A DNA stretch of 64,000 nucleotides from Streptococcus iniae (GCF_030732225.1 NZ_CP132230.1:2111660-2175659); one strand, 5' to 3'; numbered from the stretch's first letter, positions 50,879-61,614 are shown. Notes: generated by a model from the sequence alone, not told the origin. Numbers and translations are program-made.

Positions 50879-51745
50879 TTATGCTTTAACGAAACCTAAC
50901 AAAATAGCTCCAATTACAAAGCATGAAATCCCAATAATTACCCATTTCATTTCTTTCTTTGTTTTAGTCTCTCCAAGAAATAAAATACCACCAATAATTG
51001 AAATAATAGCTCCAAGTTGTGAAAAACTAAAAGCAATTGCTAGCCCCGCTTTTGCTGCAGCTTGAAGCATAAAAATATTACCAATGCCCCAAAGTATTCC
51101 AACTAAACTATTTTTTATGACTAAAGTATCAAAACTTAGTTTGAAGGACATAAATAGTGCGGCACCAAATACCATACCAAATGCCATAGGAAGTAGAACT
51201 GATAGAAAATCAAATTTCATAATATTATTAAATAAAACAACATATGAAACATAACCAATGGTTGAATAGGTTAACGATTGAAAACCTTTAGTATACTCAG
51301 ATAATTGGTGTTTTTCTTCCTGTAAGTGGTTATCTTTCTTACTTGAAAAATAAAAACCAATAATTAATAACATTAATGCTAAAGAACCAAAGATAAATTG
51401 AAATGGTCGTGTCCATTCATGAAATGCAAAAACACCTACTAAACTTCCCAAAACAAGCTGTGATCCACTGGACAAAGGGTTTGCAACAGAAACACCCATG
51501 TATTTCATAGCATAAAACTGGCCAGTCTGACCTACAGACCATAAGAATCCACCAAGAAAACCAAAAATCCATAAGGTCATTGACATCTCAGGTCTTACAA
51601 CAGACCAAACAACTGTAGCAAAAAGCAAAGACCCAAGTGTCATCCCAAATGTTTGTTGACTAGGGCTTCCTCCTATCTTGTTACTAACAAATCCAATGCT
51701 TCCCCATGCAAACATAGGTACTAAAGCAAGTAATATACCTTCCAA
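50879..51745 (-). CDS. GRP-family sugar (glucose/ribose) uptake permease
   Basis: The 288-residue protein has ten membrane helices. Its features are MLEGILLALVPMFAWGSIGF-type (here MEGILLALVPMFAWGSIGFV), GQTGQFYAMKYMGVSVANPLSS and IIGGILFLGETKTKKE. It is of the GlcU/RbsU group of the drug/metabolite transporter superfamily, usually a proton- or facilitated sugar uptake protein. The sugar is not certain. A striking palindrome lies in its promoter. Confidence 0.85.
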   Translation of the reverse strand: MEGILLALVPMFAWGSIGFVSNKIGGSPSQQTFGMTLGSLLFATVVWSVVRPEMSMTLWIFGFLGGFLWSVGQTGQFYAMKYMGVSVANPLSSGSQLVLGSLVGVFAFHEWTRPFQFIFGSLALMLLIIGFYFSSKKDNHLQEEKHQLSEYTKGFQSLTYSTIGYVSYVVLFNNIMKFDFLSVLLPMAFGMVFGAALFMSFKLSFDTLVIKNSLVGILWGIGNIFMLQAAAKAGLAIAFSFSQLGAIISIIGGILFLGETKTKKEMKWVIIGISCFVIGAILLGFVKA

Positions 51746-51765
51746 AATTTCTCCTTTACATCAAA

Positions 51766-51803
51766 TTGACAACAAATTTACATTTAAGTAAAGATGTTGT
51801 CAA
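51766..51803. promoter_or_regulatory. Long palindrome over the permease promoter
   Basis: Perfect 9-bp outer arms (TTGACAACA and TGTTGTCAA) enclose a second inverted repeat (TTTAC/GTAAA). The minus-strand TTGACA serves as -35, with TAAATT 17 bp downstream as -10. So the palindrome covers the whole promoter and is a strong operator candidate. Confidence 0.7.
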
Positions 51804-51867
51804 TGTTATTTTATATATCTGGGAAATATATTATATCAAAAACTCACAAATAAACAAGATAAGTTTA

Positions 51868-51907
51868 CAAAAAAGTAGTTCTATTAGTCAATAGAACTAC
51901 TTTTTTT
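51868..51907 (-). terminator. Terminator after guaB
   Basis: A perfect stem of about 17 bp (AAAAAAGTAGTTCTATT and its mirror) has a short loop. The T run works on both strands. Confidence 0.92.
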
Positions 51908-51921
51908 ATATGTCATGATGA

Positions 51922-53454
<1,533 letters not shown>

Positions 53455-53465
53455 TTATTGTTACT

Positions 53466-53493
53466 ATCATATCATGCCATAGACATTTGTCAA
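53466..53493 (-). promoter_or_regulatory. Promoter of guaB
   Basis: TTGACA, a 16-bp spacer and TATGAT lie on the minus strand, with a leader of about 55 nt. It contains a small AGGGATATTTCCCT hairpin; no purine riboswitch core is seen. Confidence 0.8.
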
Positions 53494-53562
53494 CAAATTA
53501 TATTCAATTTTTTCAAGAAGAATTTAATAACTCACTTTTTATTTTATTACTTACTTTTAATA

Positions 53563-53600
53563 CAAAAAAACTCTTTTTTCCAGTAAACTAGAAAAAAGAG
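53563..53600 (-). terminator. Terminator after trpS
   Basis: A perfect 13-bp stem, CTCTTTTTTCTAG with CTGGAAAAAAGAG allowing one G-U, is followed by seven T's on the minus strand. It lies about 57 bp past the trpS stop. Confidence 0.85.
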
Positions 53601-53656
53601 GATATTTTAACGAGGTCTATTTTGACCTTTCATTTTCTTAAATTACCAGCCTAGTG

Positions 53657-54679
53657 TTAGAAGTAGTTGATTCCCATGGCACTTTTAACTTCTGATAGGG
53701 TTTGTGCTGCAACAGCTTGCGCTTTTTGACTGCCTTTTTCAAGCATATTAAACACTTCACCCATATCATTAGCATATTCTAGACGACGTTGACGGATTGG
53801 TTCTAGTTCACGTTCCAAAATATCCAATAAATAACGTTTTGTTTTAACATCCCCTAAGCCACCATTTTGATAATGTTCTTTCATTTCTTGAATGGTCTTT
53901 TGATCTTCATCTCTACCGAAAATATCAAGATAATGGAAAACCATATTGCCTTCAATTTGGCCTGGATCTTCTACACGAATATGATTAGGATCTGTATACA
54001 TACTCATCACTTTCTTACGAACGGTATCGGCATCATCACAAAGATAAATACCATTTCCTAAAGATTTTGACATTTTTGCATTCCCATCAAGTCCTGGAAG
54101 ACGACCAGCTGCCTCGTTACTTGGGTAGATACCTTCTGGCTCAACTAAAACATCTGTCTTATAGGTGTGATTAAAGCTTCTTACAATTTCTCGTGTTTGT
54201 TCAATCATTGGTTTTTGATCATTTCCAACGGGAACAAGGTTAGCTTTAAAAGCTGTAATATCAGCTGCTTGAGATATGGGATAAACCAAGAATCCTGACG
54301 GAATACTCTCTCCAAATCCTTTTTGAGCAATTTCTGATTTTACTGTAGGATTACGTTCTAAACGAGCTAATGATACAAGATTCATATAATACATTGTCAA
54401 TTCTGCTAATTCTGGAATTTGACTCTGAATAAAAATAGTTGATTGATTAGGCTCAAGTCCTACAGATAAATAGTCCAAAGCAACATTACCGATAGACTCT
54501 TTAATTAAGGCAGATTCCTTTGCATGGTCAGTCAATGCTTGTTGATCAGCAAGAAAAACAAACATATTATAATGGTTTTCATTTTGAAGAAGAACCCTAT
54601 TTTTTAAACTACCAACATAATGGCCTAGATGGAGTTTTCCTGTTGGTCTATCACCTGTTAAAATAATTGGTTTTGTCAT
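53657..54679 (-). CDS. trpS: Tryptophanyl-tRNA synthetase
   Basis: This 340-residue class I synthetase charges tRNA-Trp. It has a HIGH-type motif in [18 protein letters not shown] (residues 8-25) and the KMSKSLGN motif in the middle. It is preceded by a complete T-box leader, so its expression rises when uncharged tRNA-Trp accumulates. Confidence 0.99.
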   Translation of the reverse strand: MTKPIILTGDRPTGKLHLGHYVGSLKNRVLLQNENHYNMFVFLADQQALTDHAKESALIKESIGNVALDYLSVGLEPNQSTIFIQSQIPELAELTMYYMNLVSLARLERNPTVKSEIAQKGFGESIPSGFLVYPISQAADITAFKANLVPVGNDQKPMIEQTREIVRSFNHTYKTDVLVEPEGIYPSNEAAGRLPGLDGNAKMSKSLGNGIYLCDDADTVRKKVMSMYTDPNHIRVEDPGQIEGNMVFHYLDIFGRDEDQKTIQEMKEHYQNGGLGDVKTKRYLLDILERELEPIRQRRLEYANDMGEVFNMLEKGSQKAQAVAAQTLSEVKSAMGINYF

Positions 54680-54701
54680 TTTTTATCTCCTTTTTTACAT
54701 T

Positions 54702-54948
54702 AAAAAACTCACACGTCGTCGACATGTGAGGGCGTCATTACTTGTGAATACGCGGTACCACCTCAATTAACATTAATCATTAATGTTATCTCATCTTTTC
54801 CAAAAGAAAAAGTGCACGATAAGGGGTGCCAAACCTGAAAGATATGGGTTACTTTCATGAAATAATTAGTCCATTCATTCTTTAATGTTACTAACTCTCA
54901 GCATCCGTTAGCTCTCTATAAACACATAAAAAATTACTCTTCTAATTT
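54702..54948 (-). promoter_or_regulatory. T-box riboswitch of trpS
   Basis: The minus strand carries the conserved T-box core AGGTGGTACCGCG (54751-54763), an upstream AGTTAGTAAC stretch resembling the stem I AGTA bulge, and a likely UGG (Trp) specifier at 54871-54873 in AATGGAC. A terminator stem (CTCACATGTCG and its mirror) is followed by T's at 54702-54730. The core also pairs in the antiterminator form. The specifier assignment is inferred, but it agrees with the gene downstream. Confidence 0.92.
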
Positions 54949-54954
54949 AGCATC

Positions 54955-54983
54955 ATTTTATGAAATTTTACTTTATTTGTCAA
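54955..54983 (-). promoter_or_regulatory. Promoter of the trpS T-box transcript
   Basis: TTGACA, a 17-bp spacer and TAAAAT lie on the minus strand just before the T-box leader. Confidence 0.8.
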
Positions 54984-55077
54984 GTTTATCAGTATTTTAT
55001 GAAATAATACTTGACTCTAGGACTCCATATAAGAGATAATAATTTCTAATCAGTTGGGATTTAAGGAGATAAAGGAA

Positions 55078-55950
55078 ATGAAAGATAAAGTAGTAGCTTT
55101 TTTAAATGTAACCATTGGATCATTTATCACAGCTATTGGTTTCAATACAATGTTGGTTCATAATAATATTGCTTCTGGAGGAATGGTTGGGATTTCTGTT
55201 GTTATGAAGCAACTATTTGGTATTAGTCCCTCACTCTTTCTGATGCTAAGTAATATTCCTTTATTGTTATTGTGTTACTTCTTTTTAGGAAAACAAACCT
55301 TTATTAAAACACTCTATGGTTCATGGATTTATCCTATTGCAATTCGATTAACCAATCAATTTCCAACACTGACACATAATCAATTTTTAGCTGCAATTTT
55401 TGGCGGAATTATTGTTGGAATTGGTCTAGGTATGGTTTTCTGGGGCAATTCATCAACAGGAGGAACTGGGATTTTGACACAAATTCTTCATAAATATTCG
55501 CCTTTAACACTTGGAATTGCTATGACAATTATAGATGGAATTAGTGTCTTAATGGGATTTTTTGCACTTTCTGCAGACGATGTCATGTATTCCATTATTG
55601 GTCTTTTTGTTATTGGATATGTTATTAGTATTATGGAAAATGGCTTTGATTCATCAAAAAATATTATGGTCATTTCAAGTGAATACCAAGCTATTAAAGA
55701 ATATATTACAACTGTTACTAATCGTGGAGTTACTAAAATACCAATTCGTGGTGGCTATACAACATCCGATAAAATGATGTTAATGTCTGTAGTATCAGCA
55801 TTTGAATTGCCAACACTTCAAGAAAAAATTCTCGAAATAGATGATACTGCATTTATTGTTGTTATGCCAGCTGCTGAAGTGATTGGTCGAGGCTTTAGTA
55901 TTACAAAACATTATAAATTAGAAGACCAAGATGTCTTATTGCCAATGTAA
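55078..55950 (+). CDS. YitT-family membrane protein (paralogue 4)
   Basis: The 290-residue protein has six or so membrane segments, the GNSSTGGTGILTQI motif and a C-terminal DUF2179 domain (TNRGVTKIPIRGGYTTSDK). It is a fourth member of the family found three times near 12-15 kb. The start is the ATG at 55078 behind AAGGAG; the TTG upstream is weaker. TTGACT and GATAAT, 18 bp apart at 55011-55040, form a possible promoter. Confidence 0.87.
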   Translation: MKDKVVAFLNVTIGSFITAIGFNTMLVHNNIASGGMVGISVVMKQLFGISPSLFLMLSNIPLLLLCYFFLGKQTFIKTLYGSWIYPIAIRLTNQFPTLTHNQFLAAIFGGIIVGIGLGMVFWGNSSTGGTGILTQILHKYSPLTLGIAMTIIDGISVLMGFFALSADDVMYSIIGLFVIGYVISIMENGFDSSKNIMVISSEYQAIKEYITTVTNRGVTKIPIRGGYTTSDKMMLMSVVSAFELPTLQEKILEIDDTAFIVVMPAAEVIGRGFSITKHYKLEDQDVLLPM

Positions 55951-55956
55951 GCAATT

Positions 55957-55991
55957 AATCCTCCTTTACGATTGATTAAAGGGGGATTTTT
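55957..55991 (+). terminator. Terminator after YitT paralogue 4
   Basis: The 12-bp stem AATCCTCCTTTA/TAAAGGGGGATT (with G-U pairs) has an 8-nt loop and T's after. Confidence 0.8.
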
Positions 55992-56032
55992 AGGTACAAT
56001 GAAAGTTAGATATAAAATAACGAGGTGGAAAA

Positions 56033-57652
56033 TTGCTTACTGTTTCTGATGTGTCACTACGTTTTAGTGATCGTAAATTATTTGATGACGTCAATATTAA
56101 ATTTAATGCTGGAAATACCTATGGTTTAATTGGTGCTAATGGTGCTGGAAAATCAACTTTTCTTAAAATATTGGCTGGTGATATTGAACCATCAACAGGT
56201 CATGTTTCTTTAGGTCCTGGTGAACGTTTGTCTGTCTTACGCCAAAACCACTTTGACTACGAAGAAGAACGTGCTATTGATGTTGTTATCATGGGAAATG
56301 AGCAATTATTCAGTATCATGAAAGAAAAAGATGCTATCTACATGAAAGAAGATTTCTCAGAAGAAGATGGCGTACGTGCTGCAGAATTAGAGGGTCTTTT
56401 TGCTGAATTAGGTGGTTGGGAAGCAGAAAGCGAAGCTTCTCAATTGCTTCAAAATTTATATATTCCTGAAGACTTGCATTATTTAACAATGAGTGAACTT
56501 GCTAATGGGGATAAAGTTAAGGTCTTACTTGCAAAAGCACTGTTTGGTAAACCCGATGTACTCCTTCTTGATGAGCCTACCAATGGTCTTGATATTCAAT
56601 CTATTTCATGGTTAGAAGATTTCCTTATTGACTTTGAAAATACTGTTATTGTTGTTTCCCATGACCGCCATTTTCTAAATAAAGTGTGTACGCATATGGC
56701 CGACCTTGATTTTGGAAAAATCAAACTCTTTGTTGGTAACTATGATTTCTGGAAACAATCATCAGAATTAGCTGCTCGACTTCAATCAGACCGTAATGCA
56801 AAAGCAGAAGAAAAAATTAAAGAATTGCAAGAATTCGTTGCACGTTTCTCTGCTAATGCCTCAAAATCAAAACAAGCCACATCTCGTAAGAAAATGTTAG
56901 ATAAAATTGAACTTGAAGAAATTGTTCCTTCAAGCCGTAAATACCCATTTATCAATTTTAAAGCAGAGCGTGAGATGGGGAATGACTTTGTCACTGTTGA
57001 AAATCTTTCCGTTACAATCGATGGTGAAAAGATTTTAGACAATATTAGTTTTATTCTTCGTCCAGGTGATAAGGCTGCTATTATTGGCCAAAATGATATT
57101 CAAACCACTGCTCTAATGCGCGCATTAGCTGATGATATTGATTATGAAGGAACCATTAAATGGGGTGTAACAACCAGTCGCTCATACCTTCCTAAAGATA
57201 ATTCTCGCGATTTTGCAACTCCAGAATCTATTTTAGAATGGCTTCGCCAATTTGCATCAAAAGGTGAAGATGACGATACCTTCTTACGTGGTTTCTTAGG
57301 ACGTATGCTTTTCTCAGGTGATGAAGTAAAGAAAACTGTTAATGTGCTTTCCGGTGGTGAAAAAGTTCGTGTCATGTTGTCTAAATTGATGCTACTAAAA
57401 TCAAATGTTCTTATCTTAGATGATCCAACAAATCACTTGGATTTAGAATCTATTTCAAGTTTAAATGATGGGATTAAAGACTTTAAAGAGTCTGTTATCT
57501 TTGCCAGTCATGACCATGAATTTATTCAAACTATTGCAAATCATATCGTTGTCATTTCAAAAAATGGTGTCATAGATCGTATCGACGAAACTTATGATGA
57601 ATTCCTTGAAAATGAAGAAATACAAGCTAAAGTTGCAGAACTTTGGAAATAA
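56033..57652 (+). CDS. ABC-F family ATPase with one degenerate ATP site
   Basis: The 539-residue soluble protein has two ABC domains joined by a charged linker (about residues 240-300) and no membrane part, so it is an ABC-F ribosome-associated factor, not a transporter. Domain 1 has a normal Walker A (GANGAGKST, 34-42) and LLLDEPTNGLD, but an altered signature LANGDKVKV (156-164). Domain 2 has a normal signature LSGGEKVRV (439-447) but GQNDIQTT (352-359) instead of a Walker A, and LILDDPTNHLD. It starts at TTG behind GAGGTGG. Confidence 0.92.
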   Translation: MLTVSDVSLRFSDRKLFDDVNIKFNAGNTYGLIGANGAGKSTFLKILAGDIEPSTGHVSLGPGERLSVLRQNHFDYEEERAIDVVIMGNEQLFSIMKEKDAIYMKEDFSEEDGVRAAELEGLFAELGGWEAESEASQLLQNLYIPEDLHYLTMSELANGDKVKVLLAKALFGKPDVLLLDEPTNGLDIQSISWLEDFLIDFENTVIVVSHDRHFLNKVCTHMADLDFGKIKLFVGNYDFWKQSSELAARLQSDRNAKAEEKIKELQEFVARFSANASKSKQATSRKKMLDKIELEEIVPSSRKYPFINFKAEREMGNDFVTVENLSVTIDGEKILDNISFILRPGDKAAIIGQNDIQTTALMRALADDIDYEGTIKWGVTTSRSYLPKDNSRDFATPESILEWLRQFASKGEDDDTFLRGFLGRMLFSGDEVKKTVNVLSGGEKVRVMLSKLMLLKSNVLILDDPTNHLDLESISSLNDGIKDFKESVIFASHDHEFIQTIANHIVVISKNGVIDRIDETYDEFLENEEIQAKVAELWK

Positions 57653-57655
57653 GGT

Positions 57656-57684
57656 AATAAGGCGGAAACGCCTTATTATTTTTT
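57656..57684 (+). terminator. Terminator after the ABC-F gene
   Basis: A perfect 9-bp stem, AATAAGGCG/CGCCTTATT, has a GAAA loop and TTTTTT after. Confidence 0.9.
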
Positions 57685-57705
57685 CATTCTGATAGAAAGG
57701 TTACT

Positions 57706-60300
57706 ATGTTTAATCAAAAGAAAATAATCTCTCTTCTTCCCTATTTAACTAGTTTTATTATTCCAATTATTATTATCAGCTTTGTTCTTTATTCAAAAGA
57801 CATTTATTATAATGGGCCAAAGACTATTTTAGCAAGTGATGGTTTTCACCAATATGCTCTTTTTGCCCAAAATTTAAGGAATATCTTACATGGTTCCGAT
57901 AGTATTTTTTACACTTTCACTAGCGGTTTAGGGATTAATTTTTATGCTTTAATCAGTTACTATTTAGGAAGTTTTTTCTCACCTTTTTACTACTTTTTTT
58001 CTTTAGAAACAATACCTGATGCTATCTACGTGTTTACTATTGTAAAATTTGGTTTAATTGGACTAACTACTTACTTTTCATTCCATCGGATTTACCCTAA
58101 GGTTAAAAGCTATTTTTTAATTCCTTTATCTGTCTCGTTTGCTTTAATGAGTTTTTTAACTAGCCAATTTGAAATTAATAATTGGCTAGATGTATTCATT
58201 TTATTTCCCATTATTTTACTAGGTTTTCATGGTCTAATTTCCCAACAAAAAACACTACTATATTATCTCAGTTTAAGTCTATTATTTGTTCAAAATTATT
58301 ACTTTGCTTATATTTTTGCTATTTTTCTTTTTTGTTATGCCGTCATTGAAATAGCAACTCTTAAAGAGATTAAACACAAGATAAAATGTTTTCTTAGATT
58401 TATTTCTGTTTCTATTTTATCAGCTTTAAGCAGTTCATTTATGTTACTGCCAACTTTTATTGACTTGACAAGTCATGGCGAAAAATTTACAAAGTTGTCA
58501 CGTATCTTTACAGAGCAGACATGGTATTTTGATTTGCTATCCAAATCCTTAATTGGAGCCTATGATACAACTAAGTTTAATGCAATACCAATGATTTATA
58601 TGGGACTTTTCCCTTTACTGTTAAGTTTACTATTTTTTACAATTAAGTCAATTAGGTTGTCACATAAAATAGGCTATTTGCTTTTTATTTCTCTCGTTAT
58701 TGCTAGTTATTATATTCAGCCTTTGAATCTATTTTGGCAAGGGATGCATGCGCCAAATATGTTTTTATATCGTTATGCATGGTCTCTTCCATTAATAATG
58801 TTGTCACTTTCGTGTAAAGTCTTGTCAAGAGAAGAGGAAATAAGTCATTTCTCTATTGTCATGACATTTATTATCCTTAGTCTTTCACTAACCACACCCT
58901 ATATTTTCTTAGAGAATTACCATTTTTTATCTCTTGATTTATTTTTCCTCAGTATTTCATTTTTAACAGCTTATACTATCCTACTTTTAGCAAATAAGGA
59001 AAACAATATCCCTATCCTTATTATTATTTTCTTTACATTTCTTTTTACTAGTCTTGAGAGCTCTTTAAATACATTCTATCAAGTTTCTGGAATTGAAAAA
59101 GAATGGGTATTTCCATCACGAAAAGGATATTTAAAAAATTCTCAAGATATCCAAACTCTTCTTAAAAAAACCAGTAATGACAGTTTTTATAGAACTGAAC
59201 AGCTTATTAGCCAAACTGCAAATGATAGTATGAAATATAATTATCATGGCATTTCTCAATTTTCTTCTATTAGAAACAGATCGTCAAGTCAGGTATTAGA
59301 TCGTTTAGGATATAAGTCAGATGGAACCAATTTAAATTTACGTTATCAAAATAACACACTTATTGCGGATAGTTTGTTTGCAGTTAAATATAATCTTACT
59401 CATTCTTCACATCTTGACAAATATGGTTTTCGTTTTATTTCTGATAGTGGTCATACTAAACTCTACCAAAATCAAAATGCAACTCACTTAGCCATTTTAA
59501 CTGATAAACCATACCAAGACTTAGCTTTTTCTGTTAATACACTTGATAATCAGACACAATTATTAAACCAACTAAGTGGTCAAGAATTGACATATTTTAC
59601 AGAAATAGAAACAGAGTTGGTATCAAAAATAAAACCAATTAATAAACGTTTTACTGTAAAAGCAGAAAAGGACTCACATGATTCTAAAGTTTCATATCGT
59701 GTCAAAAGTCCTCAAAATAGTCAATTATATTTAAGTCTTCCAAATATTAGTTATTCAAATGCTAATGAAAAATCTGTCCTAATTAGAGTAAACGGAAAAA
59801 CAAAAGAATACACAACAGATAATGCTTTTTCACTCTTTGATTTGGGCTACTATGAAGATGCCACCAATTTAGACATTATGCTTATTTTTCCTAAAAATAT
59901 GACTATTTCCTATAGTCAACCCCATTTATACCGCTTAAATACCCTTAATTATCAAAAAGCAATGACAACCATAAATAAACATCAGGTTAAAACAAAAATC
60001 TTTAAAAATAAAGTCATTACTACTTACAATAGCCCTAAAAAAGCTTCCTTACTAATAACACTTCCCTTTGATAAGGGATGGTCAGCATCACTAAATGGTA
60101 AAAAAGTATCTGTTCAAAAGGCTCAAAATGGTTTTATGAAAGTAGATATTCCAAAAGGAAAAGGACACCTACAATTAAGCTTCCTTCCTAAAGGTTTACT
60201 ATCTGGACTGTTTATTTCTTTCGCTGGAATTTTGCTATATCTTTTTATTTTTATCATAGGAAAAAGAAAACAAGAAAAAGCACCTATCATTAAAAAATGA
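57706..60300 (+). CDS. YfhO-family membrane protein
   Basis: The 864-residue protein has about 12 or more membrane segments over residues 1-460, a large extracellular C-terminal domain and a final membrane helix near the C-terminus (about residues 832-852). It resembles YfhO, a GT-C type protein. In Bacillus and Listeria, such proteins transfer lipid-linked sugars to teichoic acids outside the cell. The acceptor here is not known. The early DGFHQYALFAQNLRN segment would carry the usual GT-C acidic residue. Its terminator overlaps the stop codon. Confidence 0.85.
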   Translation: MFNQKKIISLLPYLTSFIIPIIIISFVLYSKDIYYNGPKTILASDGFHQYALFAQNLRNILHGSDSIFYTFTSGLGINFYALISYYLGSFFSPFYYFFSLETIPDAIYVFTIVKFGLIGLTTYFSFHRIYPKVKSYFLIPLSVSFALMSFLTSQFEINNWLDVFILFPIILLGFHGLISQQKTLLYYLSLSLLFVQNYYFAYIFAIFLFCYAVIEIATLKEIKHKIKCFLRFISVSILSALSSSFMLLPTFIDLTSHGEKFTKLSRIFTEQTWYFDLLSKSLIGAYDTTKFNAIPMIYMGLFPLLLSLLFFTIKSIRLSHKIGYLLFISLVIASYYIQPLNLFWQGMHAPNMFLYRYAWSLPLIMLSLSCKVLSREEEISHFSIVMTFIILSLSLTTPYIFLENYHFLSLDLFFLSISFLTAYTILLLANKENNIPILIIIFFTFLFTSLESSLNTFYQVSGIEKEWVFPSRKGYLKNSQDIQTLLKKTSNDSFYRTEQLISQTANDSMKYNYHGISQFSSIRNRSSSQVLDRLGYKSDGTNLNLRYQNNTLIADSLFAVKYNLTHSSHLDKYGFRFISDSGHTKLYQNQNATHLAILTDKPYQDLAFSVNTLDNQTQLLNQLSGQELTYFTEIETELVSKIKPINKRFTVKAEKDSHDSKVSYRVKSPQNSQLYLSLPNISYSNANEKSVLIRVNGKTKEYTTDNAFSLFDLGYYEDATNLDIMLIFPKNMTISYSQPHLYRLNTLNYQKAMTTINKHQVKTKIFKNKVITTYNSPKKASLLITLPFDKGWSASLNGKKVSVQKAQNGFMKVDIPKGKGHLQLSFLPKGLLSGLFISFAGILLYLFIFIIGKRKQEKAPIIKK

Positions 60301-60313
60301 TAGATGCTTTTTT
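60275..60313 (+). terminator. Terminator overlapping the yfhO-type stop codon
   Basis: The long stem AAAAAGCACCTATCATT/AATGATAGATGCTTTTT has a short A loop and a T run. Because yfhO ends on the 3' side of the stem, translation reaches into the hairpin. Confidence 0.8.
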
Positions 60314-60316
60314 AAC

Positions 60317-60389
60317 TCCGGCAGTAGGACTCGAACCTACGACATCATGATTAACAGTCATGCGCTACTACCAACTGAGCTATGCCGGA
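60317..60389 (-). tRNA. tRNA-Asn (anticodon GTT)
   Basis: The 73-nt cloverleaf is complete: acceptor TCCGGCA/TGCCGGA, anticodon loop CTGTTAATC and T-arm GGTTCGAGTCC. The 3' CCA is not encoded. Confidence 0.95.
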
Positions 60390-60422
60390 AAAATAAAAAA
60401 AATTGCTTAGCAGCAATTATGA

Positions 60423-60494
60423 TAGTCCGTACGGGATTCGAACCCGTGTTACCGCCGTGAAAAGGCGGTGTCTTAACCCCTTGACCAACGGACC
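60423..60494 (-). tRNA. tRNA-Glu (anticodon TTC)
   Basis: The 72-nt cloverleaf has acceptor GGTCCGT/ACGGACT, anticodon loop CTTTTCACG region and T-arm GGTTCGAATCC. It is 33 bp upstream of tRNA-Asn and shares a promoter with it (60535-60562). Confidence 0.95.
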
Positions 60495-60534
60495 AGAAGC
60501 TGTTAGAGATAACTATCTCTTCAACACTCTTATT

Positions 60535-60562
60535 ATTATATCAGATTGTTTTGATTTGTCTA
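60535..60562 (-). promoter_or_regulatory. Promoter of tRNA-Glu/tRNA-Asn
   Basis: TAGACA, a 16-bp spacer and TATAAT with a TGA extension lie on the minus strand. Confidence 0.7.
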
Positions 60563-60626
60563 GTATTTTTTTGAAAAAAATTTACTTTTTTTTAGAGCCC
60601 TATTATAGATAAATTTCAAGTCCAAA

Positions 60627-60737
60627 TTATCCAGTTCGTAAAAATACTTTAGGAGATTTGCAGTTTAAGATTTTCTTAGGATAATTATTTATCCAGTTTT
60701 TGATATCAGTGAGCATTCTTGTGGTCGTTTTCTTAAT
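60627..60737 (-). pseudogene. Transposase C-terminal fragment
   Basis: A 36-residue frame ends in a stop and reads IKKTTTRMLTDIKNWINNYP, then KKILNCKSPKVFLRTG. The NWINNYPKKILNCKSP stretch resembles the C-terminus of IS30-type transposases. There is no start codon and no remaining catalytic region. The flanking AATTTCAAGTCCAAATTAT at 60611 may be an IS end. Family assignment is tentative. Confidence 0.45.
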
Positions 60738-60918
60738 ACCTTTTTGGTAATATCATAATAGTACATCTCTGATTTTCTTTAATGTATTTGTGGTAAACTA
60801 CATTATATCTTTCTAAGAGATTTTTATACCTTTAACTGACTAAGAGATTTTAGAACTTTCAAGAATATTTCAAATCATTTTTATAGCAAGTTTCAAAAAT
60901 TCAAAATAGAATTAAGCA

Positions 60919-60948
60919 TTGACATGATTAGTATATTTTTGTTAAAAT
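60919..60948 (+). promoter_or_regulatory. Promoter of tRNA-Arg
   Basis: TTGACA, an 18-bp spacer and TAAAAT end about 10 nt before the tRNA. Confidence 0.75.
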
Positions 60949-60958
60949 AAGGAAGTTA

Positions 60959-61032
60959 GGTCTCATAGCTCAGCTGGATAGAGCATTCGCCTTCTAAGCG
61001 AACGGTCGCAGGTTCGAATCCTGCTGGGATCA
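60959..61032 (+). tRNA. tRNA-Arg (anticodon TCT)
   Basis: The 74-nt cloverleaf has acceptor GGTCTCA/TGGGATC, anticodon stem-loop TTCGCCTTCTAAGCGAA with anticodon TCT, and T-arm GCAGGTTCGAATCCTGC. It reads AGA codons. Confidence 0.95.
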
Positions 61033-61068
61033 AAAAAGAGATACTGGATTTTTTCCAGTATCTTTTTT
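61032..61068. terminator. Bidirectional terminator between tRNA-Arg and rlmH
   Basis: The perfect 9-bp stem AGATACTGG/CCAGTATCT has A and T runs on both sides. A parS-like site starts at its right edge. Confidence 0.9.
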
Positions 61069-61083
61069 GTTTCACGTGAAACT
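61068..61083. promoter_or_regulatory. parS-like site 4 (intergenic, near oriC)
   Basis: TGTTTCACGTGAAACT matches the parS consensus at 15 of 16 positions, including the whole 14-bp core. It lies between a terminator and rlmH, about 3 kb from the origin. Confidence 0.9.
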
Positions 61084-61086
61084 TTA

Positions 61087-61566
61087 TTATTTATGATAAG
61101 GACTTCCTTCAGTAATCATAAAAGCCCTATAAATTTGTTCGATTAAAACAAGTCGCATTAATTGATGAGGTAACGTAAGTAAACCAAAACTCATCAGCAT
61201 ATTAGCTCTTGATTTTACTTCTTTTGTTAAACCTAAACTTCCACCAATGATAAATGTAATATCGGAAATACCATTAATAGAAACATTGTCTAATTGCTGA
61301 CTGAATGCTTCTGATGCCAATTGTTTCCCCTCAATTGCTAACGCAATAACATAATCTCTTTGACCAATCTTATTAAGAATGCGCTGACCTTCTTTTTCCA
61401 TTATTCTATCTTTTTCAGACGAACTAGCTTTATCAGGTGTCTTCTCATCAGCTAATTCAACAATTTCAAACTTGCAAAAACGACTTAGCCGTTTTTGGTA
61501 CTCAGCAATACCGTCCTTAAGGTATTTTTCTTTTAATTTTCCTACACAAATAATTTTTATTCTCAT
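61087..61566 (-). CDS. rlmH: 23S rRNA (pseudouridine1915-N3)-methyltransferase RlmH
   Basis: The 159-residue SPOUT methyltransferase methylates the pseudouridine of 23S helix 69 in the assembled ribosome. The [20 protein letters not shown] start, the SAM-binding [11 protein letters not shown] knot and the final [23 protein letters not shown] tail are characteristic. It is convergent with tRNA-Arg and divergent from htrA. Confidence 0.97.
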   Translation of the reverse strand: MRIKIICVGKLKEKYLKDGIAEYQKRLSRFCKFEIVELADEKTPDKASSSEKDRIMEKEGQRILNKIGQRDYVIALAIEGKQLASEAFSQQLDNVSINGISDITFIIGGSLGLTKEVKSRANMLMSFGLLTLPHQLMRLVLIEQIYRAFMITEGSPYHK

Positions 61567-61614
61567 AATTTTATTGTATCACAAGTTAATGGAAAAGTTT
61601 TATACTAAAAAAAG

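Larger units (their letters stand above)
60495..60958. other. Region between tRNA clusters with a decayed transposase
   Basis: These 464 bp contain the promoter for tRNA-Glu/-Asn, a degenerate transposase end (60627-60737), a 12-bp direct repeat CTAAGAGATTTT at 60813 and 60840, and the promoter of tRNA-Arg. No intact gene is present. Confidence 0.6.
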
